Shown here piece after piece: positions 1 to 9,326 of a DNA stretch of 64,000 bases. The stretch comes from JBBECJ01 sp963763325 (lineage in GTDB: Bacteria > Chloroflexota > Chloroflexia > Thermomicrobiales > CFX8), in assembly GCA_963763325.1 (NCBI GenBank), contig CAVXOL010000001.1, positions 248,001 to 312,000 on the forward strand, read 5' to 3'. Each line of letters starts with the position of its first letter. Positions within the stretch are counted from its first letter, which is position 1. A model generated the notes under the pieces. That model ran no database searches and was not told the DNA's origin. It saw only the letters and a program-made list of their open reading frames with translations. The position numbers and the translations under genes were made by a program.

Positions 1-1051
1 CCATCCGCAGGTGGTCTACGCCGCGATCTCAGCCGGAGTCGCCGGAGGCTGGATCGTCTTTCTCGGGCGTGGGCTGCCAAACGCAGACAGTGGAGGAGGC
101 TGGCCACGGCCTGGCGCTGATCGGCGGCATCCTCTTCGTTGCCAGCCTGATCCGCCTGTTTCGCTCCGAACCAACGACCAAGGCCGCCCCGCCGCTGCCC
201 TTCACGGAGCAGGCCGCCATCGACAAGGTCGGCATCACCTTCACGCGGATGGCGGGAATCTACCTGCTGCTGGGGCTGACGGTCGGGTACGTGACGCAGA
301 TCTGGACACCCGACCGGGGCCGCTGGGATCTGGTCTGGGCGCACACGTTGCTGCTGGGCTGGTTCCTGCAAATGGTTTCCGGCGTCTGCTACCACGTCCT
401 GTCGCGCTGGACGGGGGAACGCTGGCGTTCACCGGGGCGGATCCGCGCGCACCTGCTGGCCGTCACCTTCGGGCTGCCGGCGATGGTCGGCGCACTCGCC
501 TTCGACCTCGACTGGCTCTTCGCGATTGCCGGGCCGTTGCAGGCGATCGCCCTTACGCTGTTCGTCTGGAACATCTGGCCGCTGGTCGCGAAGATGCCGG
601 CCATATCGCGGCTGGGGATGTTCCTCGCCGCCTCGTACCTGGTGCTGGGTGTGTCGATCGGCGCATCGGCCGCGATCGACCCGGCCAACCACGTCCGGAT
701 GCGCTTCAGCCACGCGACGATCAACCTGCTCGGCTTTGCCGGCCTGCTGATCTGCGCCGTTGGCTACTACCTCTTCCCACGGCTGGCCGGGCATCGTCCT
801 GCGCTGGCCGCGACTCGCGAAGATCCAGATCGTCGCTCATGCGGTTGGCGTCGCTGTAGTCGCGACGGCATGGTGGTGGTATCTGGCCAGTAGATGAAGG
901 CGCTCGGGTGCTGATCTCACTTGGCGCGTTGCTGGTGGCCGCGAGCTTCGTCACCTTCGCCGGGATCATCGGCGGGACGTTCCTGAGCAGCAGCCAGTCA
1001 GTCGTCTCCAGCATCAACCTCCAGCCACGCCGCTCGTCCCAGCCGCGCTAG
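1..1051 (+). CDS. Heme-copper oxidase subunit I-like membrane protein, 5' partial, frameshifted
   Basis: The gene runs off the left edge. The main reading frame (about 75-795) encodes several hydrophobic helices, with HTLLLGWFLQMVSGVCYHVL in the middle and a conserved helix reading RFSHATINLLGFAGLLICA. These resemble the histidine-bearing helices of heme-copper oxidase subunit I and its distant membrane relatives. The frame moves near 75-85, so an upstream helix (VVYAAISAGVAGGWIVFLG) joins in another frame. It moves again near 790 (LRWPRLAKIQIVAHAVGVAV) and near 895 (LISLGALLVAASFVTFAG), ending at the TAG at 1049-1051. It lies 9 bp upstream of a shorter relative carrying the same HTLLLGWFLQ-type motif. 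Electron transport is possible but not shown; only one or two candidate heme-ligand histidines are visible. Confidence 0.55.
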
Positions 1052-1060
1052 AATCACGAG

Positions 1061-1531
1061 ATGGACCCTGTCAGTGTTCGGTTGGTGCGCGCGTCATTAC
1101 TCTGGCTGGTCGCAGGTTTCACGCTCGGCGCGCTGATGCTTTCGGATGCGCTCGTCCCCGGTGACTGGCGGCTCTGGTTTGCGCCGACCCACGGCCACAT
1201 CCTCTTCGTCGGCTGGTTCCTGCAATTCGCGGTCGGCGTCGCCTACTGGCTGCTGCCGCGCAAGCGGACGCCCGAGCGCCCGTTCGGTTACCACGAGCCG
1301 AGCGCGTTCGCCGCCTTCACACTGTTGAATACCGGATTGCTGCTGCGCGTCGTTACCGAGCCACCCGACCGCGCCGGCAACGGCGGCAACATCGTCGATG
1401 TCGTGCTGGCGGCTTCGGCGGTCCTGCAACTCGCGGCCATCATCATCATCGCCAGCCAGATCTGGCCCCGGATCGTCCCGCGCCGTCAGGCCAGGACACC
1501 CGGCAGTTCCGAGCCGCCAGTAGCTGAGTGA
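1061..1531 (+). CDS. Small heme-copper oxidase I-like four-helix membrane protein
   Basis: A protein of 156 residues with four predicted membrane helices: WLVAGFTLGALMLSDAL at about 13-30, HGHILFVGWFLQFAVGVAYW at 44-63, a third near 85-100 and a fourth (VLQLAAIIIIASQIW) near 120-135. The second helix carries His-Gly-His and the GWFLQ...LLPR signature also present in the preceding gene, so the two are likely paralogous halves of one membrane complex. The reading frame is uninterrupted, unlike its neighbours. It starts at an ATG 9 bp after the upstream stop, which suggests co-transcription. It is far shorter than a catalytic oxidase subunit I (usually above 450 residues) and cannot be an oxidase alone. 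Confidence 0.6.
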   Translation: MDPVSVRLVRASLLWLVAGFTLGALMLSDALVPGDWRLWFAPTHGHILFVGWFLQFAVGVAYWLLPRKRTPERPFGYHEPSAFAAFTLLNTGLLLRVVTEPPDRAGNGGNIVDVVLAASAVLQLAAIIIIASQIWPRIVPRRQARTPGSSEPPVAE

Positions 1532-1645
1532 GGCTAGCGGTCGTCATTGTCCCAACGTTCAACGTGTCGAAAGCGATGTTGCCGATGACTCGGTATGATC
1601 TAACCGGCCAGGAGACGAGTGCGGGACATGGGAGGATGGGGAGCG

Positions 1646-3153
1646 ATGGCAGGGATCGAGACGGATGTGATTGTCGTCGGCGCGGGGAACGCGGCGTTGT
1701 GCGCGGCGCTTGTCGGCACGCGAGCAGGGCGCGCGCGTCACCGTCCTCGAGTGGGCGCCGAAGGAGCTGCGTGGCGGCAACAGCCGCTTCACCGGCGGGA
1801 TGGTCCGCTTCGTCTACGAGAACCTCGATGACCTCGTCCGTGTCGTCCCTGATCTTGATGAGGACGAGAAGGTCAACACCGACTTCGGCGCCTACACCCG
1901 CGAGCAGTTCTTCGAGGACATGGAGCGGCTGACCCAGTACCGCGCCGACCCCGACCTGGTCGGCGCTGATGATCGACAGCAGCCTCGACACCATGGTCTG
2001 GATGCAGCGAAGGGCATCCGCTTCTACCCCGCCTACGGTCATCAGGCGTTCAAGGTCGATGGCCGCTTCAAGTTCTGGGGCGGGCTGACGGTCCAGGTCT
2101 CCGGCGGCGGGCCGGGGCTCGTCGACCAGCTCTGCGCGATTGCCGAACGCGAGGGGATCGAGATCATCTACGGCGCGCGCGGATCGGAGTTGATCGAGGA
2201 GGACGGCGTCGTCAAGGGCGTCGTCGTCCGGCAGGGACGGCAAGACCTGGCGAGGCACGGGCGAACTCGGTCGTCCTGGCCTGCGGCGGGTTCGAGTCGA
2301 ACTCCGAGTGGCGCACGCGCTACCTCGGCCCCGGCTGGGATGTCGCGAAGGTCCGTGGCACGCGCTTCAACATGGGCGACGGCATCAAGATGGCGCTCGA
2401 CATCGGCGCGATGCCGCACGGCAACTGGTCGGGCGCGCACGCCGTCGGCTGGGACCGCAACGCGCCGGACTTCGGCGACCTGAAGGTCGGCGACGGCTTC
2501 CAGAAGCACTCCTACCCGTTCGGGATCATGGTCAACGCCACCGGCGAGCGTTTCGTCGACGAGGGGGCCGACTTCCGCAACTACACCTACGCCAAGTACG
2601 GCCACGCAGTCCTCGCCCAGCCGGAACAGTTCGCCTGGCAGGTGTTCGACGGCAAGGTGCTCAACCTGCTGCGCGACGAGTACCGCATCCGCGAGGTCAC
2701 CAAGGTCCAGGCCAACACGCTCGAAGAGCTGGCCGGCACGGCTGGACGGCGTCGACGCCGAGCAGTTCCTGACGACCGTCCGCGAGTACAACGCCGCCGT
2801 CCAGACCGATGTCCCGTTCAACCCGACCGTCAAGGATGGCCGCGGGACGACCGGCCTGGCGATTCCGAAGTCGAACTGGGCCAACACGCTCGACACGCCG
2901 CCGTTCGAGGCGTACCAGACGACCTGCGGGATCACCTTCACCTTCGGCGGCCTCAACATCAACACCAGACACCGAGGTGCTGGACGCCGGCGGCGCGCCG
3001 ATCCCCGGCCTCTACGCAGCCGGTGAGCTGGTCGGCGGGCTGTTCTACTTCAACTACCCCGGCGGGACCGGCCTGACCTCCGGCGCCGTCTTTGGCCGGC
3101 TGGCCGGCGCGCAGGCCGCGAAGCGTGCGGCTGTCGCTGGCGCGGCGGGCTAA
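1646..3153 (+). CDS. FAD-dependent tricarballylate dehydrogenase-like (fumarate reductase/KsdD family) flavoprotein, frameshifted
   Basis: The pieces read as one flavoprotein of about 500 residues. It opens with a dinucleotide-binding motif (DVIVVGAGNAALCAAL), then RGGNSRFTGGMVRFVY, the signature of tricarballylate dehydrogenase (TcuA)-like members of the fumarate reductase flavoprotein family. It continues with VVLACGGFESNSEWR, GIMVNATGERFVDEGADFRN and the C-terminal FAD segment GLYAAGELVGGLFYFNYPGG. The family oxidises dicarboxylates or tricarboxylates, or steroid-type substrates, with bound FAD in the cytoplasm. Joining frames is needed near 1715, 1965, 2010, 2240, 2740 and 2965. Apart from these, motifs are intact and no substitution nonsense codon is visible, so sequence error is the simpler explanation. 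The ATG at 1646 follows GGAGG by about 10 bases. Confidence 0.75.
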
Positions 3154-3305
3154 CCCCTTGCCTGGGGATCAGGAACAGAATCGTGGTTGACCTGTTGTAG
3201 TACAGCATACCGAGTGTGTTCGTGTGGCTATCCTCGCGCACGCAAATCACTGGTTGAAGCTGCGTCATTCCGCAACGGTTAGCGATGGAGTAGAGGGAAG
3301 CCACA

Positions 3306-4056
3306 GTGCCATTGATCGATCATCCGACAGGAAACTATCAGTTCATGCCGATGGCGACTGATCCGCGAATCGTGGGTGGCGCACCATTCTCCGCTGGCGT
3401 GCGAGCGCTGCCAGGCTACGAGATCGTTCACACGACATTCCAGGTTCCGCTACCGTACCGCGATGGCTTCGCCGCCGCGGCACGGCACCTTGAAGCCATC
3501 GGACGATCCCGAACCGCGCTCTGTGCCGTTGAAGTGCGCGTGCCGAGACCACTGACGATTGATGAGTTTGCGGCCTTCAACGTCGACTACCGCGCGATCC
3601 TCGGCGAGTGGGGCGTCGTCGTGGAAGGTCAGATCCCGATCGCCCGCAGCAATGTCGCCCTGCTCGACAATCCGTTCTCCGATATCCTGCTCTATGGCGT
3701 GTCGTACACCGTCCCTGCGCGGGAGCCGTCGCGGAGCTTCTTCATCTCAGCCGCGCCCGAACCAGCGACAGTGCGACCCGGCGAGACAACGCCGGATGCG
3801 CTACGAGAGAAGACAGCCAGTGCCATGGTGGACATTCAGACCCGCCTGACCGCGCTTGAGCGGGACTGGTCGGACGTGACGGCACTCGGCATCTACACCG
3901 CCCACGATGTGCATACGTTCCTCGAAACGGAGATCATCGCTGTCATGGGGCCGGCTGCCGTCCACGGTGTCCACTGGTACTATCGGTGCTCCACCCATCG
4001 TCGGCATCGAGATCGAGATCGACATCCGCGCCATTCAACAGGAACACCGACTCTAG
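3306..4056 (+). CDS. RidA/YjgF-like protein, copy 1, one 3' frameshift
   Basis: A GTG start preceded by GAGGGAAG opens a frame of about 250 residues (MPLIDHPTGNYQFMP...). It contains RTALCAVEVRVPRPL and IPIARSNVALLDNPFS. The second resembles the R-x-N-V-A-P core of RidA/YjgF proteins, which hydrolyse reactive enamines or imines, although the protein is about twice the usual 130 residues and may hold two such folds. The frame slips near 3980. In the next frame the end reads GAPPIVGIEIEIDIRAIQQE, identical to the tail of the second copy at 34981-35744 (IVGIEIEIDIRAIQQEHRL), stopping at 4054-4056. The two copies are clearly paralogous, about 31 kb apart. Family placement is inference. Confidence 0.6.
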
Positions 4057-4402
4057 AACGCAGCGTCGCGAACCCAGTGACCCCGTCCAGGGCCAGGTGG
4101 ACGCGACGCGCGCTAATCGTTGGTCCGTCCTTCAAGCTACGACCTCTGACCCTTCGTGGCAGACCGGAACACACCTCCTGCCAGCGTTCGAGATCGAAAC
4201 GATGATTCAGTTCTTCATCACGTGAGATGCGCAATGAGATCGTCGAGGACGGGTCGCTTCAACGTCGAAGGTGTTGAACCAGGCTGTCTGGTCGGCGTCG
4301 AATTCACTCTGACTCGATCGATAGCCACGCGACATTGACTGGATTCCCTTGGACGATCAGTTTGGTGGTGGCACGTCTGTCTCGTGGAGCCGGTGCCCAC
4401 GA
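4057..4402. other. Intergenic, no gene seen
   Basis: This stretch lies between the end of the RidA-like gene and the convergent DUF1294 gene. Short open frames exist in several phases, but none has a ribosome-binding site, family motif or consistent codon pattern. No strong hairpin followed by a T-run was found. Confidence 0.4.
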
Positions 4403-4780
4403 TCAGACCAGCCACAAGAAGATGAGCACGGCGTGGATCACCGTCGCGAGAATGAGGACAACCAGAAAGCTGGTATGGCGCGTTTTGTGGCGGAAGGCGA
4501 AGCGACCGGCCCAGCCGCCCGGAAACCCGCCGGCCAGTGACATTCCATGCAGGACGTTCTCCGGAATACGGCCAGAGTCGCTGATAGCCCGGCGCTTGTC
4601 GAACCCGTACATCGCAAAGGTGCAGATGCTCAGCCCGATGATCCAGGCCGGGTATAGTGGGAGATTAAGGACAACCACGCAGATCGCGGTCAGCCCAAGC
4701 CCAATGGCCACACCTGCCAGGCCGTAGAATCGATACGGTGACACGCTTCGTGATGACCCGGAACGGCGTGCGTTCATCAT
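4403..4780 (-). CDS. DUF1294 family small membrane protein
   Basis: A protein of 125 residues with three to four hydrophobic segments: AGVAIGLGLTAICVVVL at about 22-38, AWIIGLSICTFAMYGF at 46-61 and a C-terminal helix SFLVVLILATVIHAVLIF. The signature of the DUF1294 family is visible in the second half: YGFDKRRA, RIPENVLHGM, LAGGFPGGWAGRF and a terminal FRHKTRH. Family members are inner-membrane proteins of unknown function, sometimes fused to a cold-shock domain; none is present here. The gene is intact and convergent with the RidA-like gene to its left. Confidence 0.75.
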   Translation of the reverse strand: MMNARRSGSSRSVSPYRFYGLAGVAIGLGLTAICVVVLNLPLYPAWIIGLSICTFAMYGFDKRRAISDSGRIPENVLHGMSLAGGFPGGWAGRFAFRHKTRHTSFLVVLILATVIHAVLIFLWLV

Positions 4781-4798
4781 CCCTCCTCCACGACGAGT

Positions 4799-4924
4799 CT
4801 AGCGGCGGACCTTGCCCTTCGTCGTGACTGGTACGTAGCTCCAGCCGGAACTGGTGATCGTCTCGACGATCGGGTCTTTCATCTCGGAGACATCGAAGCG
4901 GTATTTGTAGGACTCCCCAAAAAC
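4799..4924 (-). pseudogene. Detached 3' copy of the 5019-5543 gene
   Basis: Read on the minus strand, this piece encodes about 40 residues (YKYRFDVSEMKDPIVETITS, then GWSYVPVTTKGKVRR and a stop) almost identical to the C-terminus of the protein at 5019-5543 (YKYRFDVTEMKDPIVETVTS...). There is no start codon or N-terminal part. It sits about 95 bp beyond the stop of the full gene in the same orientation, so it is a partial tandem duplication that has begun to diverge, mostly at synonymous or conservative sites. Confidence 0.8.
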
Positions 4925-5018
4925 CCCTCAAATATACTGGCCGGTCACTGCCCCTTTACTGGTCAGGCGACGATCTACGGCTGGCCGTCTAATGGCTGCT
5001 TGACACGGGCGCGATGCC

Positions 5019-5543
5019 CTACTTACGCACCTTGCTCTTGGTGGTAACGGGAACGTACGTCCAGCCGGAACTGGTAACCGTCTCGACGATGGGGTCTTTC
5101 ATCTCCGTCACATCAAATCGGTACTTGTAGACTTGGCCGAAGTTAAGCGGGTTGACGCCGGTGAAGGCGTAGCCAGTACCGAACGACTTCGAGCCGAGCG
5201 TCCTGCCCTGTTGCTTCTTCATCGAGAGGCTGAAGGTTGGCACACCGGCCCGCCACTCGACCTCCCACGACTCTTCGAGCGCCTTGACCTCGTGCTTGCC
5301 CTCGTCGAGCTTCAGGTAGATGCGGTGCGACTTCTCCAGCCCGGCTTTGGCGAAGATCTCGTACCAGTCGGCATCGACGATCTTCCACTGCGCCTCGATA
5401 TCGCTCTCCTCGCCCGGCGCAACCGTGAACGGAACCTGCTCGTTGTTGATCGCCAGCAGCCGCTGCTCCAACTCGCCGCGCGGAACGGCCGCGACGCCGT
5501 CCTCCGGCCGCTTGACCCCACGCAGGAAATCGAGAAAGCCCAT
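5019..5543 (-). CDS. Conserved hypothetical protein, about 174 residues
   Basis: An intact soluble protein without signal peptide or membrane segment. It begins MGFLDFLRG, has an acidic middle (LKLDEGKHEVKALEE) and ends with a basic tail (TTKSKVRK). I do not recognise the family. The GGGAGGT ribosome site directly abuts the first ATG (5549), so the second ATG two codons later, at 5543, is the better start. The C-terminal 40 residues are duplicated just downstream at 4799-4924. The conserved piece KYRFDVTEMKDPIVETVTSS suggests a beta-rich domain under selection. Confidence 0.6.
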   Translation of the reverse strand: MGFLDFLRGVKRPEDGVAAVPRGELEQRLLAINNEQVPFTVAPGEESDIEAQWKIVDADWYEIFAKAGLEKSHRIYLKLDEGKHEVKALEESWEVEWRAGVPTFSLSMKKQQGRTLGSKSFGTGYAFTGVNPLNFGQVYKYRFDVTEMKDPIVETVTSSGWTYVPVTTKSKVRK

Positions 5544-5579
5544 GGACATACCTCCCTGCTCGTTAGATCAATCACCCAT

Positions 5580-5925
5580 GACGGAATCCACTATCCGAAT
5601 TTCGCCCCGAGCACGGTAAACAACTCGATTCGGACGCTCAAGGCTGTCTTTATCTTCGGCGTGCAGGAAGGACTCACCGCCGACGACCCGACTCGACGCG
5701 TGCCGATTCCGAAGATTCCCCGGATGGTCTATCGCGTCTTCGATCCCGAACAGATCGACCGGCTCCTTGGGGTCTGCAACACCGAGACGTTCACTGGCGT
5801 CCGAGACTTTGCCATCGTCATCATACTGTTTGACTCGGGCATTCGAGCGGCTGAGTTGCTCGGGTTGGGTGATGGAGACATCGACTGGGAGCGTGGTCTA
5901 CTACGCGTCTACGGCAAGGGCGCCC
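5580..5925 (+). pseudogene. Tyrosine recombinase (XerC/D-like integrase) fragment
   Basis: About 115 residues match the end of the SAM-like core-binding domain and the start of the catalytic domain: STVNNSIRTLKAVFIFGVQ, then DDPTRRVPIPKIPR, and the first catalytic arginine in DSGIRAAELLGLGDGDIDW followed by LLRVYGKG. Beyond the catalytic-lysine region the sequence changes and the H-x-x-R, His and Tyr nucleophile boxes are missing. The N-terminal part is also absent. The piece is therefore an inactive remnant of a mobile element. It abuts the start of the divergent gene at 5543. Confidence 0.75.
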
Positions 5926-6114
5926 TGACCGAGACTGCCGGTCCCGCCGGTCACGAGGATGACGCGGTCCTGAAGATCGACCAGCATCGATACTCCGTTC
6001 AACTCGCATCGAGCCTGGCACAATGCATCGTCAACGCATGCCAGACGTTAAACCAGCACGGCGTTGGCGTCGAACGATACTTCCTGGGCCGGCAGGCTCG
6101 CGAGTTGAGACGTG

Positions 6115-9006
6115 TCACTCGCACCTTTGTGCATCGCCCTCATCAATGTCCAGCGCAACGCTGATACCCTGTTCGGGCGTGAGCATCGCTCCGGCACGCC
6201 ATGCAGCACGCATCTGATCGTCGCCCATCGCGGCGCGAACACTCTCGACCATTGCAGCAAAGACAACGAGAGTGTCCGCGGCGCGTGGCACACCGATCCG
6301 GGATCGGATCGACTCGACGACGCCAAGCAGGCGCGCCGCACGGTCGACGGCACCACGACGAACCGCAACCTCCGCAATCAGATCAATCGTGTCGGCGACA
6401 AGAAGCGGAATGCCCCGGTCGAGGGCAATTCTGAGCGCCTCGTGCAGCAACTGCACTGACTCCGCATATTCACCGATACGTTGCGCAAGATCTCCCTGGT
6501 TCATCAGCGTCCATGCGGCGATGTCGTCGTACCGGTGTTCACGGGCCAGATCCAGACTCTCGGCAAGCATTTGAGCAGCTTCATGATGCTGTCCGGAGTT
6601 GACGTGCATCGAGCCGAGGCTCATCAACGCTCGTGCGAGCGTTGACGTGTCGTTCGCTAGCCGGGCAGACGCGATCGACCGCGCGTACGATGTGTAGGCG
6701 CCTCCTTCGTCGCCGAGCCGCTTCCTGGCAATTGCGTAAATGAGCGCAGCCAAGGCGTCGACCTCATGCAAGCCGTTCGATTCAGCGAGCAAAAGCGCTT
6801 CGGCAGCAAGTACCTGTGCACCATCTGAATCGCCGCTAAACAGGACAAGCCACCCTCCCCTGATCAGCACCCAGGCCCGGATACCTGCTGGGACTGACGG
6901 ATCAGCACGCTCAAGAAAATGCGCGATCCAACTCCAGCCCTCTCCCGGCGCCCCACGTTCGAGCCAGTAGTGACCGAGTGCGGCGCACATGCGCAATCCG
7001 TGTTCCGTTGCGTTTGACTCGCGGAACCAGTCGAGTGCTGTGCGCAGATTTTCCTGATCCTGCTTGAGAGCGCGAAAGACGCCGACTGCATCGGAGAACT
7101 CCGCACTTGCCCATAGCGTCTCCGCGAGTGCCAGGAAACATCCGGCGTGCCGCTTGCGTAATTGCTCTGTTACACCGGCAGCCTGCTGTTGCTCCAGCGC
7201 ATACTCTCGAATGGTCTCCAGCATGGTGAAGCGCGCCGAGCCATCCGAACTATCGGTACTGACGATCAAACTCGCGTCAAGTAGCGCACCTATGCCATCG
7301 ACCACACGATCACTGGATTCACAGACCGCATCCGCCGCGTCGAGCGTCCAGCCACCGACGAAGACGGACAGGCGTCGGAACAGCCGCTGCTCAGCTTCGG
7401 ACAACAGGTCGTAACTCCAGCGAATCGTGTCGCGGATGGTGCGTTGCCGATCCGGCAAATCGCGAGCACCACCCGTCAGCACACGCAGTGGATGCTTCAG
7501 TCGTTCGACGAGCGCCTCTGGCGACATCAGCCGTATCCGAGCCGCCGCCAGTTCAATCGCGAGCGGGAGGCCGTCTAACCGCTGGCAGATCGCGACGACG
7601 GACCCGGCATTCTCCGCCGAGAGATCGAAGCCCGGTTTCCCGGCTCGTGCCCGCTCAACGAACAATGCCACGGTTGGACTGGCGCGGAGCCGTTCGATGG
7701 CGATGGCGTGGTCTGACGGCGGCAACGGAAGGGGTGTAACTGGATACTCGGCTTCCCCACGGATGTGGAGGGGCGCTCGGCTCGTGGCCAGCACCGACAG
7801 CGATGGACAGGCGCTGATCAGGCCGCTAATCTCGCGGGCGGCCTCGATCACCTGCTCGACGTTGTCGAGAATCAGCAGGTACTGGTGCGAGCGCAACGCA
7901 GTCACGAGCACATCGGAGTGCGCTCTCTCGCCGGACTCCCTGATCCCAAGTGTGGCCGCAATGGTTGGTAGGACGAGCGTAGGATCTCGCAGCGGAGCCA
8001 GATCGACGAAGACGACACCATCCTCGAACGCATCGACCATCGCATGCCCCACCGCGATGGACAGCCGTGTCTTCCCTACGCCGCCCGGGCCAGTCAGTGT
8101 CACCAATCGTCGGGCCGCGAGCAACTGGGTCACCTCAGCGATCTCGCGCTCACGCCCGATGAGATCAGTCAGTGGCGTCGGTACGGTACTGCCAGTGCCG
8201 GACTCAACTGAGACAGCGGTGATGACGCGGTGGGGTACCAATGACGGTATGGTTTCCGGGAACTCACCAGATCGAATCGCGTCGGCCAGCGCAATGGTCG
8301 ATGCCTGCGGTTCGACATCGAGAACGCTTGCGAGTTGTCGCACCAGCGTGTCGTACTGGTCGAGCGCGGCCTGCCGCTGCCCCGACATCGCGTACAACCG
8401 CATCAAGGCGCCATGCGCATCCTCATGCGTCGGTTCGAAGGTTGCAAGTCTGGTGAAGGCCGCGAGGGCAGCATCGATCTGCCCTCGTTCGGCGTATTGG
8501 CTGCCAAGGCGTGTGAAGATGGCCGCGACAGAGGCCCTGAGCGTCGTTCGTCGCGCGTCGAGCTGGCTGTCATAGGGCAGTTCAGGCACGAGATCGCCGA
8601 CGTAGAGATCGCAGGCCGCTTGCGTGATGGCCGGATCAACGTCCTGCCATGCCCGAGCGATGGCCTCGTCGAACGCAACGACATCAACGCTGAGAGCGTC
8701 GGCTGGCCCAAGCACGACCATCTCGCCCTCGCGGATCAGGAACACTCCGGACGGGACGCCTGCCGACACGAGCCGTTTCCGGGTCGCATGAATGGTGACA
8801 TTGAGGTTGTTGGTTTGGGCATCGAGATCGAGATCAGACCAGAGGGCGTCCATCAGCCATTCGCGGTGCAGGCGGTAGGCGGGAGCCAGCGCAAGATACG
8901 CCAGCAGACTCGTCTGCCGGGGCGGGAACGAGTGGATTGCTCGCTCGCCAGCGATGACGCGGAAGCCGCCGAGCAGATGGACGGAGAGTTGGGTAGCAGA
9001 TGGCAT
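6115..9006 (-). CDS. SARP/AfsR-type transcriptional activator: wHTH-BTAD-NB-ARC-TPR
   Basis: This protein of about 963 residues is intact. Residues 5-85 form an OmpR-type winged helix (LSVHLLGGFRVIAGERAI). About 95-240 form the bacterial transcriptional activation domain. About 290-560 form an NB-ARC ATPase with a P-loop (LTGPGGVGKTRLSIAVG), Walker B LLILDNVEQV and sensor LATSRAPL. The rest is TPR-like helices. SARP/AfsR proteins switch on pathways after nucleotide-dependent oligomerisation. An in-frame extension up to 9243 exists, but the ATG at 9006 begins the recognised domain, and the upstream part overlaps a VOC gene fragment on the other strand. The target is unknown; the nearest genes are a methyltransferase and secreted PD40 proteins. 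Confidence 0.85.
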   Translation of the reverse strand: MPSATQLSVHLLGGFRVIAGERAIHSFPPRQTSLLAYLALAPAYRLHREWLMDALWSDLDLDAQTNNLNVTIHATRKRLVSAGVPSGVFLIREGEMVVLGPADALSVDVVAFDEAIARAWQDVDPAITQAACDLYVGDLVPELPYDSQLDARRTTLRASVAAIFTRLGSQYAERGQIDAALAAFTRLATFEPTHEDAHGALMRLYAMSGQRQAALDQYDTLVRQLASVLDVEPQASTIALADAIRSGEFPETIPSLVPHRVITAVSVESGTGSTVPTPLTDLIGREREIAEVTQLLAARRLVTLTGPGGVGKTRLSIAVGHAMVDAFEDGVVFVDLAPLRDPTLVLPTIAATLGIRESGERAHSDVLVTALRSHQYLLILDNVEQVIEAAREISGLISACPSLSVLATSRAPLHIRGEAEYPVTPLPLPPSDHAIAIERLRASPTVALFVERARAGKPGFDLSAENAGSVVAICQRLDGLPLAIELAAARIRLMSPEALVERLKHPLRVLTGGARDLPDRQRTIRDTIRWSYDLLSEAEQRLFRRLSVFVGGWTLDAADAVCESSDRVVDGIGALLDASLIVSTDSSDGSARFTMLETIREYALEQQQAAGVTEQLRKRHAGCFLALAETLWASAEFSDAVGVFRALKQDQENLRTALDWFRESNATEHGLRMCAALGHYWLERGAPGEGWSWIAHFLERADPSVPAGIRAWVLIRGGWLVLFSGDSDGAQVLAAEALLLAESNGLHEVDALAALIYAIARKRLGDEGGAYTSYARSIASARLANDTSTLARALMSLGSMHVNSGQHHEAAQMLAESLDLAREHRYDDIAAWTLMNQGDLAQRIGEYAESVQLLHEALRIALDRGIPLLVADTIDLIAEVAVRRGAVDRAARLLGVVESIRSRIGVPRAADTLVVFAAMVESVRAAMGDDQMRAAWRAGAMLTPEQGISVALDIDEGDAQRCE

Positions 9007-9117
9007 AACGCGCTCGATGTCCCTGTTGCGCGAGGCAAGCCGGAATTCGGTACGACGAGCGTCCTGCTGTGCTGCCAGTATGGCGGTTGCGACAACCATG
9101 TCAAGGTCACGCGATGA

Positions 9118-9226
9118 GAAGGTCTTGGCGCCAATGTCGCCAATGCCGTCCCCGGGAGCCATGTCGTCATGCGCGATCCAGAGAGCTATGAGTTCTGCGT
9201 AGTAGAACCGGATACCTTGGTATAGT
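9118..9226 (+). pseudogene. VOC/glyoxalase-like protein, C-terminal fragment
   Basis: The plus strand encodes EGLGANVANAVPGSHVVMRD, then PESYEFCVVEPDTLV and a stop. This matches the last third of the VOC protein at 14789-15155 (PGSHVVMRDPEGNEFCVVEP). No N-terminal part or start is present. It begins at the same position in the protein (LGAxV) at which the fragment at 26213-26345 breaks off. It lies head to head with the SARP gene. Confidence 0.75.
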
Positions 9227-9326
9227 ACCGGCACAATCGACAAAGCCTCCGGTCACCGTCTGCATGGAAGTTCCGCCGGGCACAGGTTCTCTACCGACGA
9301 TGGGCGCTCTCGGCCAATCACAGCAC

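Noticed and set aside
5133..5576. First half of a long frame leading into the integrase fragment
   Set aside because: It is antisense to the 5019-5543 gene; only the part after about 5577 resembles recombinase.
7427..8575. Long plus-strand frame opposite the SARP regulator
   Set aside because: Its translation is low-complexity and motif-free, and it lies entirely opposite well-supported coding sequence, as is usual in high-GC DNA.
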